The notes: generated by a model from the letters alone, not told the origin. A DNA stretch of 35,734 nucleotides from Ignavibacteria bacterium (GCA_019912545.1 JAIOIK010000142.1:1-35734); one strand, 5' to 3'. Shown: positions 8,167-16,639, counted from the stretch's first letter. Numbers and translations are program-made.

Positions 8167-8718
8167 ATGGAACAGAGAATATCTCATCAGAATACAAATG
8201 AACTTATTTATAACAATCAGCCTTTAAGCGAGGATAAAGATCTAAATACAAGTAAGGGACGTATATTAGCTATTTCGGTCAGTAAAAGAAAAGGAACGCC
8301 AAAATCCAATGTAGATTCAGTCAGACTGATCGAAGATTACGGCATCGAAAATGATGCGCATGCAGGTAAATGGCACAGACAAGTAAGTTTTCTGGCCATT
8401 GAAAGTATTCAAAGAATGAGGGATAAAGGATTGCCAAAGTTAAGACCGGGGGCATTTGCGGAAAACCTTACAACTGAATTTATAGACTTGCCTCAATTAA
8501 AAATTGGTTCTGTTGTCAAAATCGGCAGTGAAGCGGAACTGGAAATTACCCAAATTGGGAAAGAATGTCATGCAAAATGCGCTATCTATTATAAAGTCGG
8601 AGATTGTGTTATGCCTTCTGATGGAATATTCGGAATAGTAATAAAAGGCGGCATTATAAGCAAAGATGATGAAGTAATTGTAATAGAACCTCCTGTGGCT
8701 GAAACTTCTGATAATTAA
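8167..8718 (+). CDS. MOSC domain protein
   Basis: 183-residue cytoplasmic protein. Residues 33-172 form a MOSC domain, the beta-strand fold related to the C-terminal part of Moco sulfurase and to YiiM/YuaD proteins. Landmarks are V-S-K-R-K-G-T-P-K, the G-I-E-N-D-A-H-A-G segment, R-P-G-A-F-A-E-N-L, and a cysteine cluster G-K-E-C-H-A-K-C with a further Cys in V-G-D-C-V-M-P. The first 30 or so residues are an unconserved polar extension. MOSC proteins bind or handle Moco sulfur or carry N-hydroxylated reductase activity. Stand-alone ones in moa operons are often found beside or fused to MoaB/MogA, which is not present here. It starts three bases after the moaC stop. The precise reaction is unknown. 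Confidence 0.9.
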   Translation: MEQRISHQNTNELIYNNQPLSEDKDLNTSKGRILAISVSKRKGTPKSNVDSVRLIEDYGIENDAHAGKWHRQVSFLAIESIQRMRDKGLPKLRPGAFAENLTTEFIDLPQLKIGSVVKIGSEAELEITQIGKECHAKCAIYYKVGDCVMPSDGIFGIVIKGGIISKDDEVIVIEPPVAETSDN

Positions 8719-8734
8719 ATACTTATAAGAAGAA

Positions 8735-9946
8735 ATGAAAAGCTACATTGAGGCATGCCGTATAATTAAAGATGAGATACAATTGCTTGAAACGGGCACT
8801 GAAGAAGTAACCTTACTTAACTCTCTTAACAGGGTAATTTCTGAAGATATATTTTCAGATATTAATCTGCCTTCGTTTGATAATTCTGCAATGGATGGAA
8901 TTGTAATAAATTTCAAAGAGGGAATTTCCAAGTGGAAGATTGACAGCGAAATTTCTGCCGGAAAATTTGCTCAAACTTATATCGGCGAAGATAATGCAGC
9001 TTTAATAATGACCGGGGCTAAAATTCCTGAAGGAGGCAATACTGTTATTCCTGTGGAAGATATTTCTGTTGAAAACGATACAGCTATTTTAAAATCCGGC
9101 GCAAAATATAAATTCGGACAGAATATTCGGAAAGCAGGACAGGACCTGAAGAAAAATGAACTTATTGCCGGAAAGTTTATCACTTTGAAGCCAAGACATA
9201 TTTCCCTTCTGGCATCATGCGGAATTCCGAAAGTCCGGGTATTAAAAAAATATAATTTTGGAATAATTACTACAGGAGATGAACTAGTTGATATTGGAAG
9301 CAAATGCAGCGGCGATAAAATATATGCAAGTAATTTATATACTTTAATCGCATTGATTGAAGAGCTTAACATGGATCATACAAACTTTGGCATTTGCAAT
9401 GATAACAAAAATGACCTTAGAGATGTGATACATACTTCATTGCACAGCAACATTGATTTTCTTATTACTTCCGGAGGCGTATCGGTTGGTAAGTTCGATT
9501 TTGTGATGGAAGTTCTCAAAGAACTGGGAGCTGAAATTATTTTCTGGAAAGTAAACATCAAACCCGGGAAACCATTATTGTTTGCGAAAATTAATATTAA
9601 GGGGAAAAAGAAATTGATCTTTGGACTGCCCGGGAACCCTGTTTCTTCCTTTGTAAATTTTCATCTTTTTATTAAAAATATATTGACGGAATCATATTTC
9701 CATTCTTCCCGCAGAACCATAACCGCAGAATTAGTGAATGACCTGAAAAAAAATGATCTGAAACGCCATTTTATAAGAGGTATTGTAGATCAAAACGGTA
9801 ATTCGGGAAAATATTTTGTTAAAGAAATAGAAAACCAATCTTCTTCAAATATGATGGGATTAAGCGTATCAAACGCCCTAATCACAATTGAAGAAGATAG
9901 AATAAACCTCAAAACCGGAGATGAAGTAGAATGTATAATGATATAA
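8735..9946 (+). CDS. moeA: Molybdopterin molybdenumtransferase MoeA
   Basis: Inserts molybdate into adenylylated molybdopterin. 403 residues, close to the 411 of E. coli. The ordered landmarks are F-D-N-S-A-M-D-G (51-55, with the conserved Asp at 54), I-M-T-G-A-x-I-P-E-G, I-T-T-G-D-E-L-V, T-S-G-G-V-S-V-G-K-F-D-F and G-L-P-G-N-P-V-S-S. It starts 16 bases after the MOSC gene with only a weak purine-rich site, and its end overlaps mobA by 16 bases, so the two are probably translated together. Confidence 0.96.
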   Translation: MKSYIEACRIIKDEIQLLETGTEEVTLLNSLNRVISEDIFSDINLPSFDNSAMDGIVINFKEGISKWKIDSEISAGKFAQTYIGEDNAALIMTGAKIPEGGNTVIPVEDISVENDTAILKSGAKYKFGQNIRKAGQDLKKNELIAGKFITLKPRHISLLASCGIPKVRVLKKYNFGIITTGDELVDIGSKCSGDKIYASNLYTLIALIEELNMDHTNFGICNDNKNDLRDVIHTSLHSNIDFLITSGGVSVGKFDFVMEVLKELGAEIIFWKVNIKPGKPLLFAKINIKGKKKLIFGLPGNPVSSFVNFHLFIKNILTESYFHSSRRTITAELVNDLKKNDLKRHFIRGIVDQNGNSGKYFVKEIENQSSSNMMGLSVSNALITIEEDRINLKTGDEVECIMI

Positions 9947-10545
9947 CCGGAATAATTCTTGCGGGGGGGAAAAGTTCGAGGATGGGCGCAAATAAAGCTC
10001 TTTTACCTCTAAATGGAAAAACAATTATTGAGCATATTGCTTCTTTAGCTAAATCGATATTTGCAAATGTAATCCTGATCACCAATCATCCTGAAGAATA
10101 TTCGTTTTTGGGACTGGATATGTTTAAAGATATTTATCAGGGCAAAGGACCTCTGGCTGGTATTCATTCAGGATTAAATAATTCAAAAACCGAAAAAAAT
10201 TTTATTCTTTCCTGTGATATTCCACTTATCAATAAAGAGATAATAGAATTTTTACTGAAATATAATACTACTCATCCTGTTACAGTTATTAAAGCAGATG
10301 GTTTTGTGCAGCACTTGTGCGGCGTATACGGCAGATCATTGAAAATGTACGCAGAAGAAATTCTTCTGCAAATGGATAATGGTATACAAACAGGAAAAAA
10401 AGGAAAGTGTAAAATGACTGAACTGCTTAATAGTAAAGGTGCAGAAATTATTGATTGCAGGGATATCCCATATTATTATGAAGGGATGTTTTTGAATATC
10501 AACAGACCATTTGATTATCAGACACTTTTAGAACAAAATAAATAA
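9931..10545 (+). CDS. mobA: Molybdenum cofactor guanylyltransferase MobA
   Basis: Transfers GMP from GTP to Mo-molybdopterin to make the guanine dinucleotide form, which becomes the bis-MGD cofactor of NarG. 204 residues with the nucleotidyltransferase opening I-I-L-A-G-G-K-S-S-R-M-G-x-N-K-A-L-L, the metal-binding S-C-D-I-P-L-I motif, and G-P-L-A-G-I before it. Only one ATG fits (9931), so the gene overlaps moeA by 16 bases. It is the last gene of the operon; no clear terminator follows. Its presence explains why this operon is next to a DMSO-reductase family enzyme. Confidence 0.94.
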   Translation: MYNDITGIILAGGKSSRMGANKALLPLNGKTIIEHIASLAKSIFANVILITNHPEEYSFLGLDMFKDIYQGKGPLAGIHSGLNNSKTEKNFILSCDIPLINKEIIEFLLKYNTTHPVTVIKADGFVQHLCGVYGRSLKMYAEEILLQMDNGIQTGKKGKCKMTELLNSKGAEIIDCRDIPYYYEGMFLNINRPFDYQTLLEQNK

Positions 10546-11043
10546 CCTTTAAAGAGGTATATCTTAGTACACGACAATTTTTCTTTGACTCAGATTTACA
10601 TAGAAAAAATATGAAAAAGTAAGATATATTTATTCATTTAAGAAAATTTAGCCGTTTGTATTTCCAAATTTTGATTACTGGACTTTTTTTCAAAATTTGA
10701 GACAAAAACTCTAAGTTATTCTTCAATAATAAATTTTGTAATATCCTGTCAATTTGAAAATATTATATCAAGTAAGCTATATTAGTTTTCAGAGTTAATC
10801 ATAATAGTCTGCGTTCATCTGCGTCAAAGTATTTAGTCTTTAAATTTTATAGTGTACTAAAGAGGCATATATTTCTATTTATTTTATAATATTTTTAGAT
10901 TATTTTCAAAATCAATATGGCAGTTTTTCACGAAAATATTGTTGATTTTAGCTATGATTTGCATGGTTTTCCGGGAAGGCTAAATTTCAGGAAAAGCTTT
11001 TTCAGCAAATCAATCATTCTGCGAATAAATTAAAGTATACCAA
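10546..11043. other. Spacer of about 500 bases with a MITE-like repeat arrangement
   Basis: No gene seen. A near-exact 13-base direct repeat, TAAAGAGG(T/C)ATAT, occurs at 10550-10562 and 10858-10870 (12 of 13 match). Just inside it is a 9-base inverted repeat, TTAGTACAC at 10564-10572 and GTGTACTAA at 10852-10860. The right arm overlaps the right direct repeat. The layout resembles a small non-coding mobile element with terminal inverted repeats and a target duplication, but the interior has no features. The promoter of the next gene should lie in the last 200 bases and is not resolved. Confidence 0.35.
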
Positions 11044-12315
11044 ATGAACATTTTTGACCAATTAGTAATTCCTGCTTCTTCAAATCATATACTCTTGATT
11101 AAATATATGCTTACTATTTCGCTTATACTTTTCATACCATATATAGGTATGCTGCTGGGAGGAATGTTCATTTCTACTTATTTCAATAAAAAAGGAAAAC
11201 GCGAAGGAAATAGTCTTTATACAAGATTTGCAGAAGACGTAATAAATAAACTAACAATATCCGGAAATGCAAAATTTGGACTTGGTGTAATTCCGGCCAT
11301 TTCAATTTTCTTAGCTTATGCTCAACTGCTCTACACAGCAAAAACAATTTCCCTGAGCATGATAGCCCTGGCAATGGTGCTGTTCTTTTTGTCACTATCT
11401 TTTATTTATAAATACAAAGATATATTCAAACTTGAAAGGATGTTAAGCCAGATTAATTATACCGGTTCAATTGGAAAGTATCTGTTATTAACTGCTGTAT
11501 ATATATTTGCCGGCGCAATGGCTCTTGCTTCAAGTCCGGATAACTGGAACAGCGTTAATAATATTATGCAGTTAATATTTTCATGGCAAAGTATGTTTAA
11601 TTTCCTTACTCTATTGTGTATTTCAGGCCTTGTTTCAGGCAGCGCTATCATTTTCTTCTTCTTTAAATGGGATGGCGGTTTGAAAGATATGACGGATGAT
11701 TATTCGGAATTAGTGAGGAGATTTGCTGGTAATCTGGCGATAATTTCGGGAATTCTGTTCCCATTAATGATTCTGCTAAGTTATGTATATTTACCGTATT
11801 CTGCTTTATCTCCGCTATTATTTTACTACACTGTTGCAGTAATGCTGGTTTCGATAATACTTGGTAGTTTTATTTCTTCAATATTAAAGTCATCCGGTGT
11901 AGGATCAGCCACTATGTTTTTTGCTATGATTATTATCATGATTTCTTTAAATATTTTTAAAGACCAACAGGCATTTGCTACGGCTATTGATTTGAATACA
12001 GTAATCATAACAGAGCTGGCTGACAAGCTGGAAAAAGAATCTCAGAGCAAAGTTACACAATCATCCGGTATTGACGCAGAAGCTATTTTTACCCAGAAGT
12101 GTTCTGCATGTCACAAGTTCGACCAGAAAGTCGTCGGTCCTCCATACGACCTGACAGTGCCAAAATATAAAGGTGATGTACAGAAACTTGCTGAATATAT
12201 TCTGAATCCACAGAAAATCGATCCTGCGTACCCTCCCATGCCTGTACAGGGACTCAAGAAGAAAGAAGCAACAGCAATGGCTCAATGGCTTATTGATAAA
12301 GCGGGGAAAAAATAA
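11044..12315 (+). CDS. Polytopic membrane protein fused to a C-terminal cytochrome c domain
   Basis: 423 residues in two parts. Residues 1-310 have about eight membrane segments (near 19-44, 75-97, 100-120, 145-164, 175-205, 228-250, 253-280 and 285-306). There are very few histidines, essentially one at the start of the first helix, so a bis-His heme b in the membrane is not evident. Residues 335-423 form a class I cytochrome c domain with C353-S-A-C356-H357 and a methionine ligand in P-P-M-P. This domain follows the last helix and would sit in the periplasm. The membrane part is not assigned to a named enzyme. It lies between the Moco and nitrate reductase operons and could be an electron carrier to a periplasmic or quinone partner. 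It has no obvious ribosome site. Confidence 0.82.
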   Translation: MNIFDQLVIPASSNHILLIKYMLTISLILFIPYIGMLLGGMFISTYFNKKGKREGNSLYTRFAEDVINKLTISGNAKFGLGVIPAISIFLAYAQLLYTAKTISLSMIALAMVLFFLSLSFIYKYKDIFKLERMLSQINYTGSIGKYLLLTAVYIFAGAMALASSPDNWNSVNNIMQLIFSWQSMFNFLTLLCISGLVSGSAIIFFFFKWDGGLKDMTDDYSELVRRFAGNLAIISGILFPLMILLSYVYLPYSALSPLLFYYTVAVMLVSIILGSFISSILKSSGVGSATMFFAMIIIMISLNIFKDQQAFATAIDLNTVIITELADKLEKESQSKVTQSSGIDAEAIFTQKCSACHKFDQKVVGPPYDLTVPKYKGDVQKLAEYILNPQKIDPAYPPMPVQGLKKKEATAMAQWLIDKAGKK

Positions 12316-12337
12316 AATATAACGCCGTATCTCTAAG

Positions 12338-12390
12338 AGCCTAAGAACAAACAGCTATTACCAATATTAAGGTTATCATTTGTTCTGGCT
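12338..12390 (+). terminator. Hairpin after the cytochrome fusion gene, possible terminator
   Basis: Twenty-two bases after the stop, AGCC (12338-12341) plus AGAACAAA (12344-12351) pair with TTTGTTCT plus GGCT (12379-12390). There is a two-base bulge and an inner partial helix ATTACC/GGTTAT. The downstream T content is low (ATTTGCTTAA), so it is a weak intrinsic terminator or a 3'-end stabilising hairpin. The rest of 12316-12615 shows nothing else. Confidence 0.45.
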
Positions 12391-12615
12391 ATTTGCTTAA
12401 AATGATCCTCTTACTGCGTTCCTGTTCCTTCACTACTTATCTATAATATGTAATATCTGTTCTAAAAAGTTTTTTCCAAAAATGGAATTATCAGGAAGGA
12501 ATGGAAGCAGTATTATGAGAGTTGCAGAACTTCGGGTTAATTTATAGCCAGTCACATGAAGACACTTTATAATTGTATGATATTCTGTAATTCTCTGAAA
12601 TATCTGCCATTAAGT

Positions 12616-13278
12616 TTAGTAATTATTATACCGTGATAATTTTGTTACCATTACGTCAAATTCTTCATTACTGATATACTTATGCGCAAGCGGGAAAACT
12701 ATATTATCCTCACGAAATATGTGCAGTCTTATTAATTCTATTAACGATTTCCCCTGTTCTATAGCAGTATCCAAAGTAATTGTTCTCGATTTAGCATCAG
12801 GAAGCCTTGAAGCCAGCCCAAAAAGATTAAAAGTTACTGATGCTGACTGCATAACCTTTATGTGATCGTCTTCAAGCATATCAACAGCCGTCTTTGGCGT
12901 TTCGGCGCCGCTTACGCTGCTGTGCTCACCGTTTACCATTAAGCGTTCATGCAATAACGGGAACAGGATCTTATCTTCTTTTATGTTATGTATTGCAATA
13001 TTATTATCAAGAAATGTAAAGAACTTTTTCAATCCCTCGTTAATGCTTAATTTTCTGTCTAATCCTTCTGTTTGAAAACCGCTTAATACGTCTTCAAATG
13101 ACATCAGTTCATTTAAACACACTTTATGCTCATCTAAAAATTTCCGGATAAAAAGATGGTAATCTTCGTAAGCAATTTGCTCTAAAGCCGGTGGAGCGTA
13201 TGCATCTGGAGGATTCATCGGTGAATATTCTGTTTCAGTCTCTTTTTCTACAAATCTCTTAATTGGGTCAGTATTCAT
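12616..13278 (-). CDS. Hemerythrin-like (HHE) domain protein
   Basis: 220-residue soluble protein with a hemerythrin-type four-helix bundle that should bind a non-heme di-iron site. It has two matching HxxxEDxIxFPLxH blocks: H-N-I-K-E-D-K-I-L-F-P-L-L-H-E and H-I-F-R-E-D-N-I-V-F-P-L-A-H-K. Further histidines are in F-L-D-E-H-K and L-E-D-D-H-I-K. The first 30 residues are polar and proline-rich. Proteins of this kind sense or bind oxygen or nitric oxide, or supply iron; here the nitrate reductase setting favours NO or nitrosative stress. It is the last gene of the minus-strand run, separated from the DoxX gene by 185 bases, so it may have its own promoter. Confidence 0.88.
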   Translation of the reverse strand: MNTDPIKRFVEKETETEYSPMNPPDAYAPPALEQIAYEDYHLFIRKFLDEHKVCLNELMSFEDVLSGFQTEGLDRKLSINEGLKKFFTFLDNNIAIHNIKEDKILFPLLHERLMVNGEHSSVSGAETPKTAVDMLEDDHIKVMQSASVTFNLFGLASRLPDAKSRTITLDTAIEQGKSLIELIRLHIFREDNIVFPLAHKYISNEEFDVMVTKLSRYNNY

Positions 13279-13353
13279 TTTATTATGTTAAATTTTTGAA
13301 GGAGTTACCTTAGTTTGATAATTTCTCCTTAAATAATAATAATTTTCTTTATT

Positions 13354-13378
13354 CCAATATTTCCCCTGAAAATATTGG
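13354..13378. promoter_or_regulatory. Perfect inverted repeat before the hemerythrin gene
   Basis: CCAATATTT and AAATATTGG around a 7-base loop, 75 bases upstream of the hemerythrin start and 85 bases after the doxX stop. On the minus strand no T-run follows, so it is not a normal terminator for doxX. It could be an operator or an mRNA hairpin. A second small stem (AAGGAG with CTCCTT, about 13299-13330) lies nearer the start. Confidence 0.35.
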
Positions 13379-13410
13379 TCGTTTTTGTTAAATCTGTTAA
13401 AAATTTATTG

Positions 13411-13452
13411 GTAAAAATTTACGGGTAAATATTCACGGGTAAATATTCAAAG
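13411..13452. repeat. Three-copy 14-bp tandem repeat
   Basis: Units GTAAAAATTTACGG, GTAAATATTCACGG and GTAAATATTCAAAG follow head to tail, then decay into ATAAATAT. It lies just after the doxX stop codon. No function is apparent. Confidence 0.7.
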
Positions 13453-13463
13453 ATAAATATCCT

Positions 13464-13892
13464 CTAACTTTTTGCTCTTTTTGACTTAAAGTAATTATCA
13501 AGAGAGTAGCCCCCGCCCCCAAAAAAGAATATTATTACAAGCAGTACCAGCACCAGCATAGAAAGTTCAAATGATTGTTCTACTTTAAAAAGCCCTAGTT
13601 TTAAATGAACAAAAAATACAGCGCCAAATAATACAGGTATTTGAAGCAAAGCCGCTAACCTGGAAAGCAGACCTATTGCGAGTAAAAAGCCTCCTAAAAT
13701 GTGTAATGTGATTACATAAGATATCGACCAGTAAAAATCACTCATACCTGAAAGCTGAGTAATTGCATCAGGATTTGCTATTAAAATTATGCCTCTTGCC
13801 AATAAAGCGCATCCCAAAAAAATCCGTATGAATGAATATGCATAATCTGAATGCGATTCAAACCATTCAGAAATTGATTTCAGTAGCTTCAT
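13464..13892 (-). CDS. DoxX family membrane protein
   Basis: 142-residue inner-membrane protein with four hydrophobic helices, of the DoxX/DoxD-like family. The helices cover roughly residues 19-40, 54-77, 80-103 and 108-125, with R-I-F-L-G-C-A-L-L-A-R-G in the first and H-I-L-G-G-F-L-L-A-I-G-L-L-S-R in the second. In some members the family is part of quinone-linked thiosulfate or redox complexes, but most are uncharacterised. It follows the TDT transporter gene by 134 bases on the same strand and may be a late member of the nitrate operon or start its own transcript. Confidence 0.82.
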   Translation of the reverse strand: MKLLKSISEWFESHSDYAYSFIRIFLGCALLARGIILIANPDAITQLSGMSDFYWSISYVITLHILGGFLLAIGLLSRLAALLQIPVLFGAVFFVHLKLGLFKVEQSFELSMLVLVLLVIIFFFGGGGYSLDNYFKSKRAKS

Positions 13893-14026
13893 AATATTTT
13901 CTGAAATTTAAATTAACAATAATGTTATGAATTATTAACTATTTTTTGGTATCAGTTAATTTAAAAAAATAAATTAAATCAGGTAAAGCAATATAAACCA
14001 ATTAAAGTCTAATTTAAACCCATCTT

Positions 14027-15121
14027 TTATAAAACATTTCTATTACCTAATATGGTTTTTAAAACACTCCGAAATACTCCGGCAAATGCTGCTAACCATG
14101 CAATTATAGCAAAATAAATAAAAGTATAAGGAATAAAGTAAAGAAATGAAAGATTCATTGCCTCAGCTATCTGGAAAGTACAAACTGTGTACATTCCTAA
14201 TGGGAAAACAGCGCCCCAATATAATGGGTCGTAAATCATCGGGAAACGCTTATATATATGCCTCCATACAGCCAGAATAATAAGCATGGGTATCCACCAG
14301 GAACCAGTTGCCCAGTAAAATATTGTAAATCCTTTAATAAACGGCAGCAAAGACTGAAGAAAAGGGGCATCAGGTGTATTTTTAATTAACAATGCACCGG
14401 AAAGTGTTGAAATTGCCATAGCTCCCATGTTGATCCAATACGGAGGTGAAAGATCACCCGGCGAAAACTTAAAAAATGTATACCTGTAGAATATCAGTGA
14501 TATCATCCAGATATATAGCATACCGCCCCATAACCACATAGAAAGAGCAAGAAAGTTTACCTCAAGCTTGTAAGGCTGCTCTAAATGTGTTGCAATATAT
14601 GTGCTTAATACAGATATAGACTGGGTTGCCACAACCGATAACAGCCAGCCACCGGTTATACCCTCGGCTAAAGAAGGTTTGTTTTCTTTTATCGTAAGAA
14701 TAGTAAAAACAATATACATAAGGCAAATCCATAACACTATGCCTATTAGCCACAGGATTGTTGCAATGAAATAGTTCTCATATATCAGAATAAACTGGCT
14801 TCCAAGAACACAGGTTGCAGCAACTGATGTAAAAAATCCCGTGCTTCGTGTATGGTTTACGATATCATCTATTACTTCTTTCCTGTACCTGATGATACGA
14901 ACTATAAAAAGAAACCAAATTATAATATAGGTAAGAATATTCAGCCAAAACAAAACTAGAGCTGCAATTTTTATATCCAGTAAATGGGCTGCAATTGAAA
15001 CAATACCTGTAGCCATAACCATTGCAAAATAAGAGGGAGATAATGCTTTAATGTCTGCATTAATTCTTGCAATAAAAAAAGATTTTTCTTCAGCTTTTAT
15101 GCTATTTGCATTACTGTTCAT
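14027..15121 (-). CDS. TDT/SLAC1-type anion or dicarboxylate transporter (TehA family)
   Basis: 364-residue membrane protein with about ten helices. The opening L-S-P-S-Y-F-A-M-V-M-A-T-G-I-V-S is the hallmark of the tellurite-resistance/dicarboxylate transporter family (TehA, Mae1, SLAC1). Another typical stretch is Y-W-G-A-V-F-P-L-G-M-Y near residue 300. Known members are anion channels or malate carriers; plant SLAC1-like channels pass chloride and nitrate. The gene starts five bases after narK, so it is most likely in the same transcript. That placement suggests nitrate or nitrite movement, as an alternative or complement to NarK. Substrate is inferred from position only. Confidence 0.87.
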   Translation of the reverse strand: MNSNANSIKAEEKSFFIARINADIKALSPSYFAMVMATGIVSIAAHLLDIKIAALVLFWLNILTYIIIWFLFIVRIIRYRKEVIDDIVNHTRSTGFFTSVAATCVLGSQFILIYENYFIATILWLIGIVLWICLMYIVFTILTIKENKPSLAEGITGGWLLSVVATQSISVLSTYIATHLEQPYKLEVNFLALSMWLWGGMLYIWMISLIFYRYTFFKFSPGDLSPPYWINMGAMAISTLSGALLIKNTPDAPFLQSLLPFIKGFTIFYWATGSWWIPMLIILAVWRHIYKRFPMIYDPLYWGAVFPLGMYTVCTFQIAEAMNLSFLYFIPYTFIYFAIIAWLAAFAGVFRSVLKTILGNRNVL

Positions 15122-15126
15122 ACATA

Positions 15127-16629
15127 TTAATGATGTTCAATCTTTCTGATCAAATCAGGGACTTCCTGTTTCATCATTTTTGAAATGACATTATGCATCC
15201 AGGTAAGACAAACTGCAGAAAGAGCAACCAATAAAATCCACATGGTTGTCCATAAGCCGGTGAGCTCCAGCAGAAAACCAAATACAATAGGCAGGAAGAA
15301 TCCTCCTAATGCACCAAGTACACCAACCATACCGCCAACTACTCCAACTTCCTTAGGAAAATATGTTGGGATGTGCTTGTAAACAGCAGCGGACCCAATT
15401 CCCCAAAGAATAGCAATAACAAAAATAATTCCTGTAAACACCCACATATTTGCCTGAAAATAAACACGTGTAACCCCTTTTGCAATAATCTGTCTTTTAT
15501 CAACCTTATCACCGGCTTTTACTACCGGTTGAGTCCATGTTTGCTTTGTAGGAAAAATAAATGTTTTATTATCTAAATCCTTTGTTTCCTGCTGATCTGC
15601 TTCAACATGTGTTTGATTACCTGCAATTTTCAGGTTATATTTTTGCTCATCTATAATTATTAATGTATCAGAAACAAAAGAAACTGTGCCGGATTTAACC
15701 GCAGATATTCCGCTGCCCGGTGTGTAAACTTCCATTCTCGGAAAAATAAGCAAAAATGAACAGACACATGATAGTCCAAAAACCCAGTATAATACTTTAC
15801 GCGCCCCAAATTTATCTGATATTAATCCCCCTGCTGCTCTGATAATTGCAGCCGGAAAACTAAACAATGTTGCAAGCAAACCTGCTGTTATTAATGAGGT
15901 TGAATATACATTTAAATAATACCCGATTAACCATTGTGATAGCGCAACAAAACTTCCGAAAACCAGAAAATAATACAGCCCAAAACGCCATACCCTGATC
16001 TGTTTTAAAGGAGAAAGTAACTGAATAAGAGATCTAGGTTCCTGTGCTGCCCTTTTATTATTGGCAAATACCAGGAAAATTATACCCATAATAATAAGTC
16101 CAATGGCATAATATTCAGGTAATCTTCTCCAGTTATCAAGGTTACTGCCGCCTTCGGTAAAGTTCTTTAGTAAAGTTGGCGCTATAAATGTAGTTAAAGC
16201 TGCTCCAAGTGTACCGCCGCCAAAAATACCAAGAACTGTTCCCTGTTTATTCTGCGGAAACCAAACTGATGTATAGGCAACTCCGGCAGCAAAACTGGAA
16301 CCTGAAATACCATATCCAAGACCTAAAAGAAGAAATGATGTGTAATTATCAGCAAAGGATAAAAAGTAGATCGGAACTGCGCTCAATAAAAGAATTGCCC
16401 CTAATATATACTTCCCTCCATATCTATCTGAAAGGGTGCCCATAGGCAGCCTTAAAAGAGCCCCGGTAAGTATAGGGGCACCTAATAAAAGTCCGGTTTG
16501 TGAACTATCCCATTTGTAAACTCCGTTATCTACAAGGAAAGTAATCAAAACGCCGTTAATTGTCCAGGCTGCAAAACATACCATAAAGGCAAAAGTACTC
16601 AGTAAAAGATTCTTATATGATTTCCCCAC
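15127..16629 (-). CDS. narK: NarK nitrate/nitrite MFS transporter with periplasmic insertion
   Basis: 500-residue twelve-helix transporter that brings nitrate in or exchanges it for nitrite. The GTG at 16629 is chosen as start. The frame stays open upstream to 16755, but that stretch lies inside narI in another frame and has no family similarity. Both nitrate signatures are visible: the glycine-rich one after V-W-F-P-Q-N-K-Q-G (about 133-141, G-I-F-G-G-G-T-L-G) and the second after Y-F-P-K-E (about 432-443, G-G-M-V-G-V-L-G-A-L-G-G). Between helices 9 and 10, residues 300-393 are a polar, strand-rich insertion of about 94 residues. By topology it lies in the periplasm, and it contains V-K-A-G-D-K-V-D-K-R-Q-I-I-A-K-G (about 367-382), similar to barrel-sandwich (lipoyl/HlyD-like) folds. 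Standard NarK has only a short loop there. It is ten bases from narI, in the same operon. Confidence 0.93.
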   Translation of the reverse strand: MGKSYKNLLLSTFAFMVCFAAWTINGVLITFLVDNGVYKWDSSQTGLLLGAPILTGALLRLPMGTLSDRYGGKYILGAILLLSAVPIYFLSFADNYTSFLLLGLGYGISGSSFAAGVAYTSVWFPQNKQGTVLGIFGGGTLGAALTTFIAPTLLKNFTEGGSNLDNWRRLPEYYAIGLIIMGIIFLVFANNKRAAQEPRSLIQLLSPLKQIRVWRFGLYYFLVFGSFVALSQWLIGYYLNVYSTSLITAGLLATLFSFPAAIIRAAGGLISDKFGARKVLYWVFGLSCVCSFLLIFPRMEVYTPGSGISAVKSGTVSFVSDTLIIIDEQKYNLKIAGNQTHVEADQQETKDLDNKTFIFPTKQTWTQPVVKAGDKVDKRQIIAKGVTRVYFQANMWVFTGIIFVIAILWGIGSAAVYKHIPTYFPKEVGVVGGMVGVLGALGGFFLPIVFGFLLELTGLWTTMWILLVALSAVCLTWMHNVISKMMKQEVPDLIRKIEHH

Positions 16630-16639
16630 AATAAAAGAA

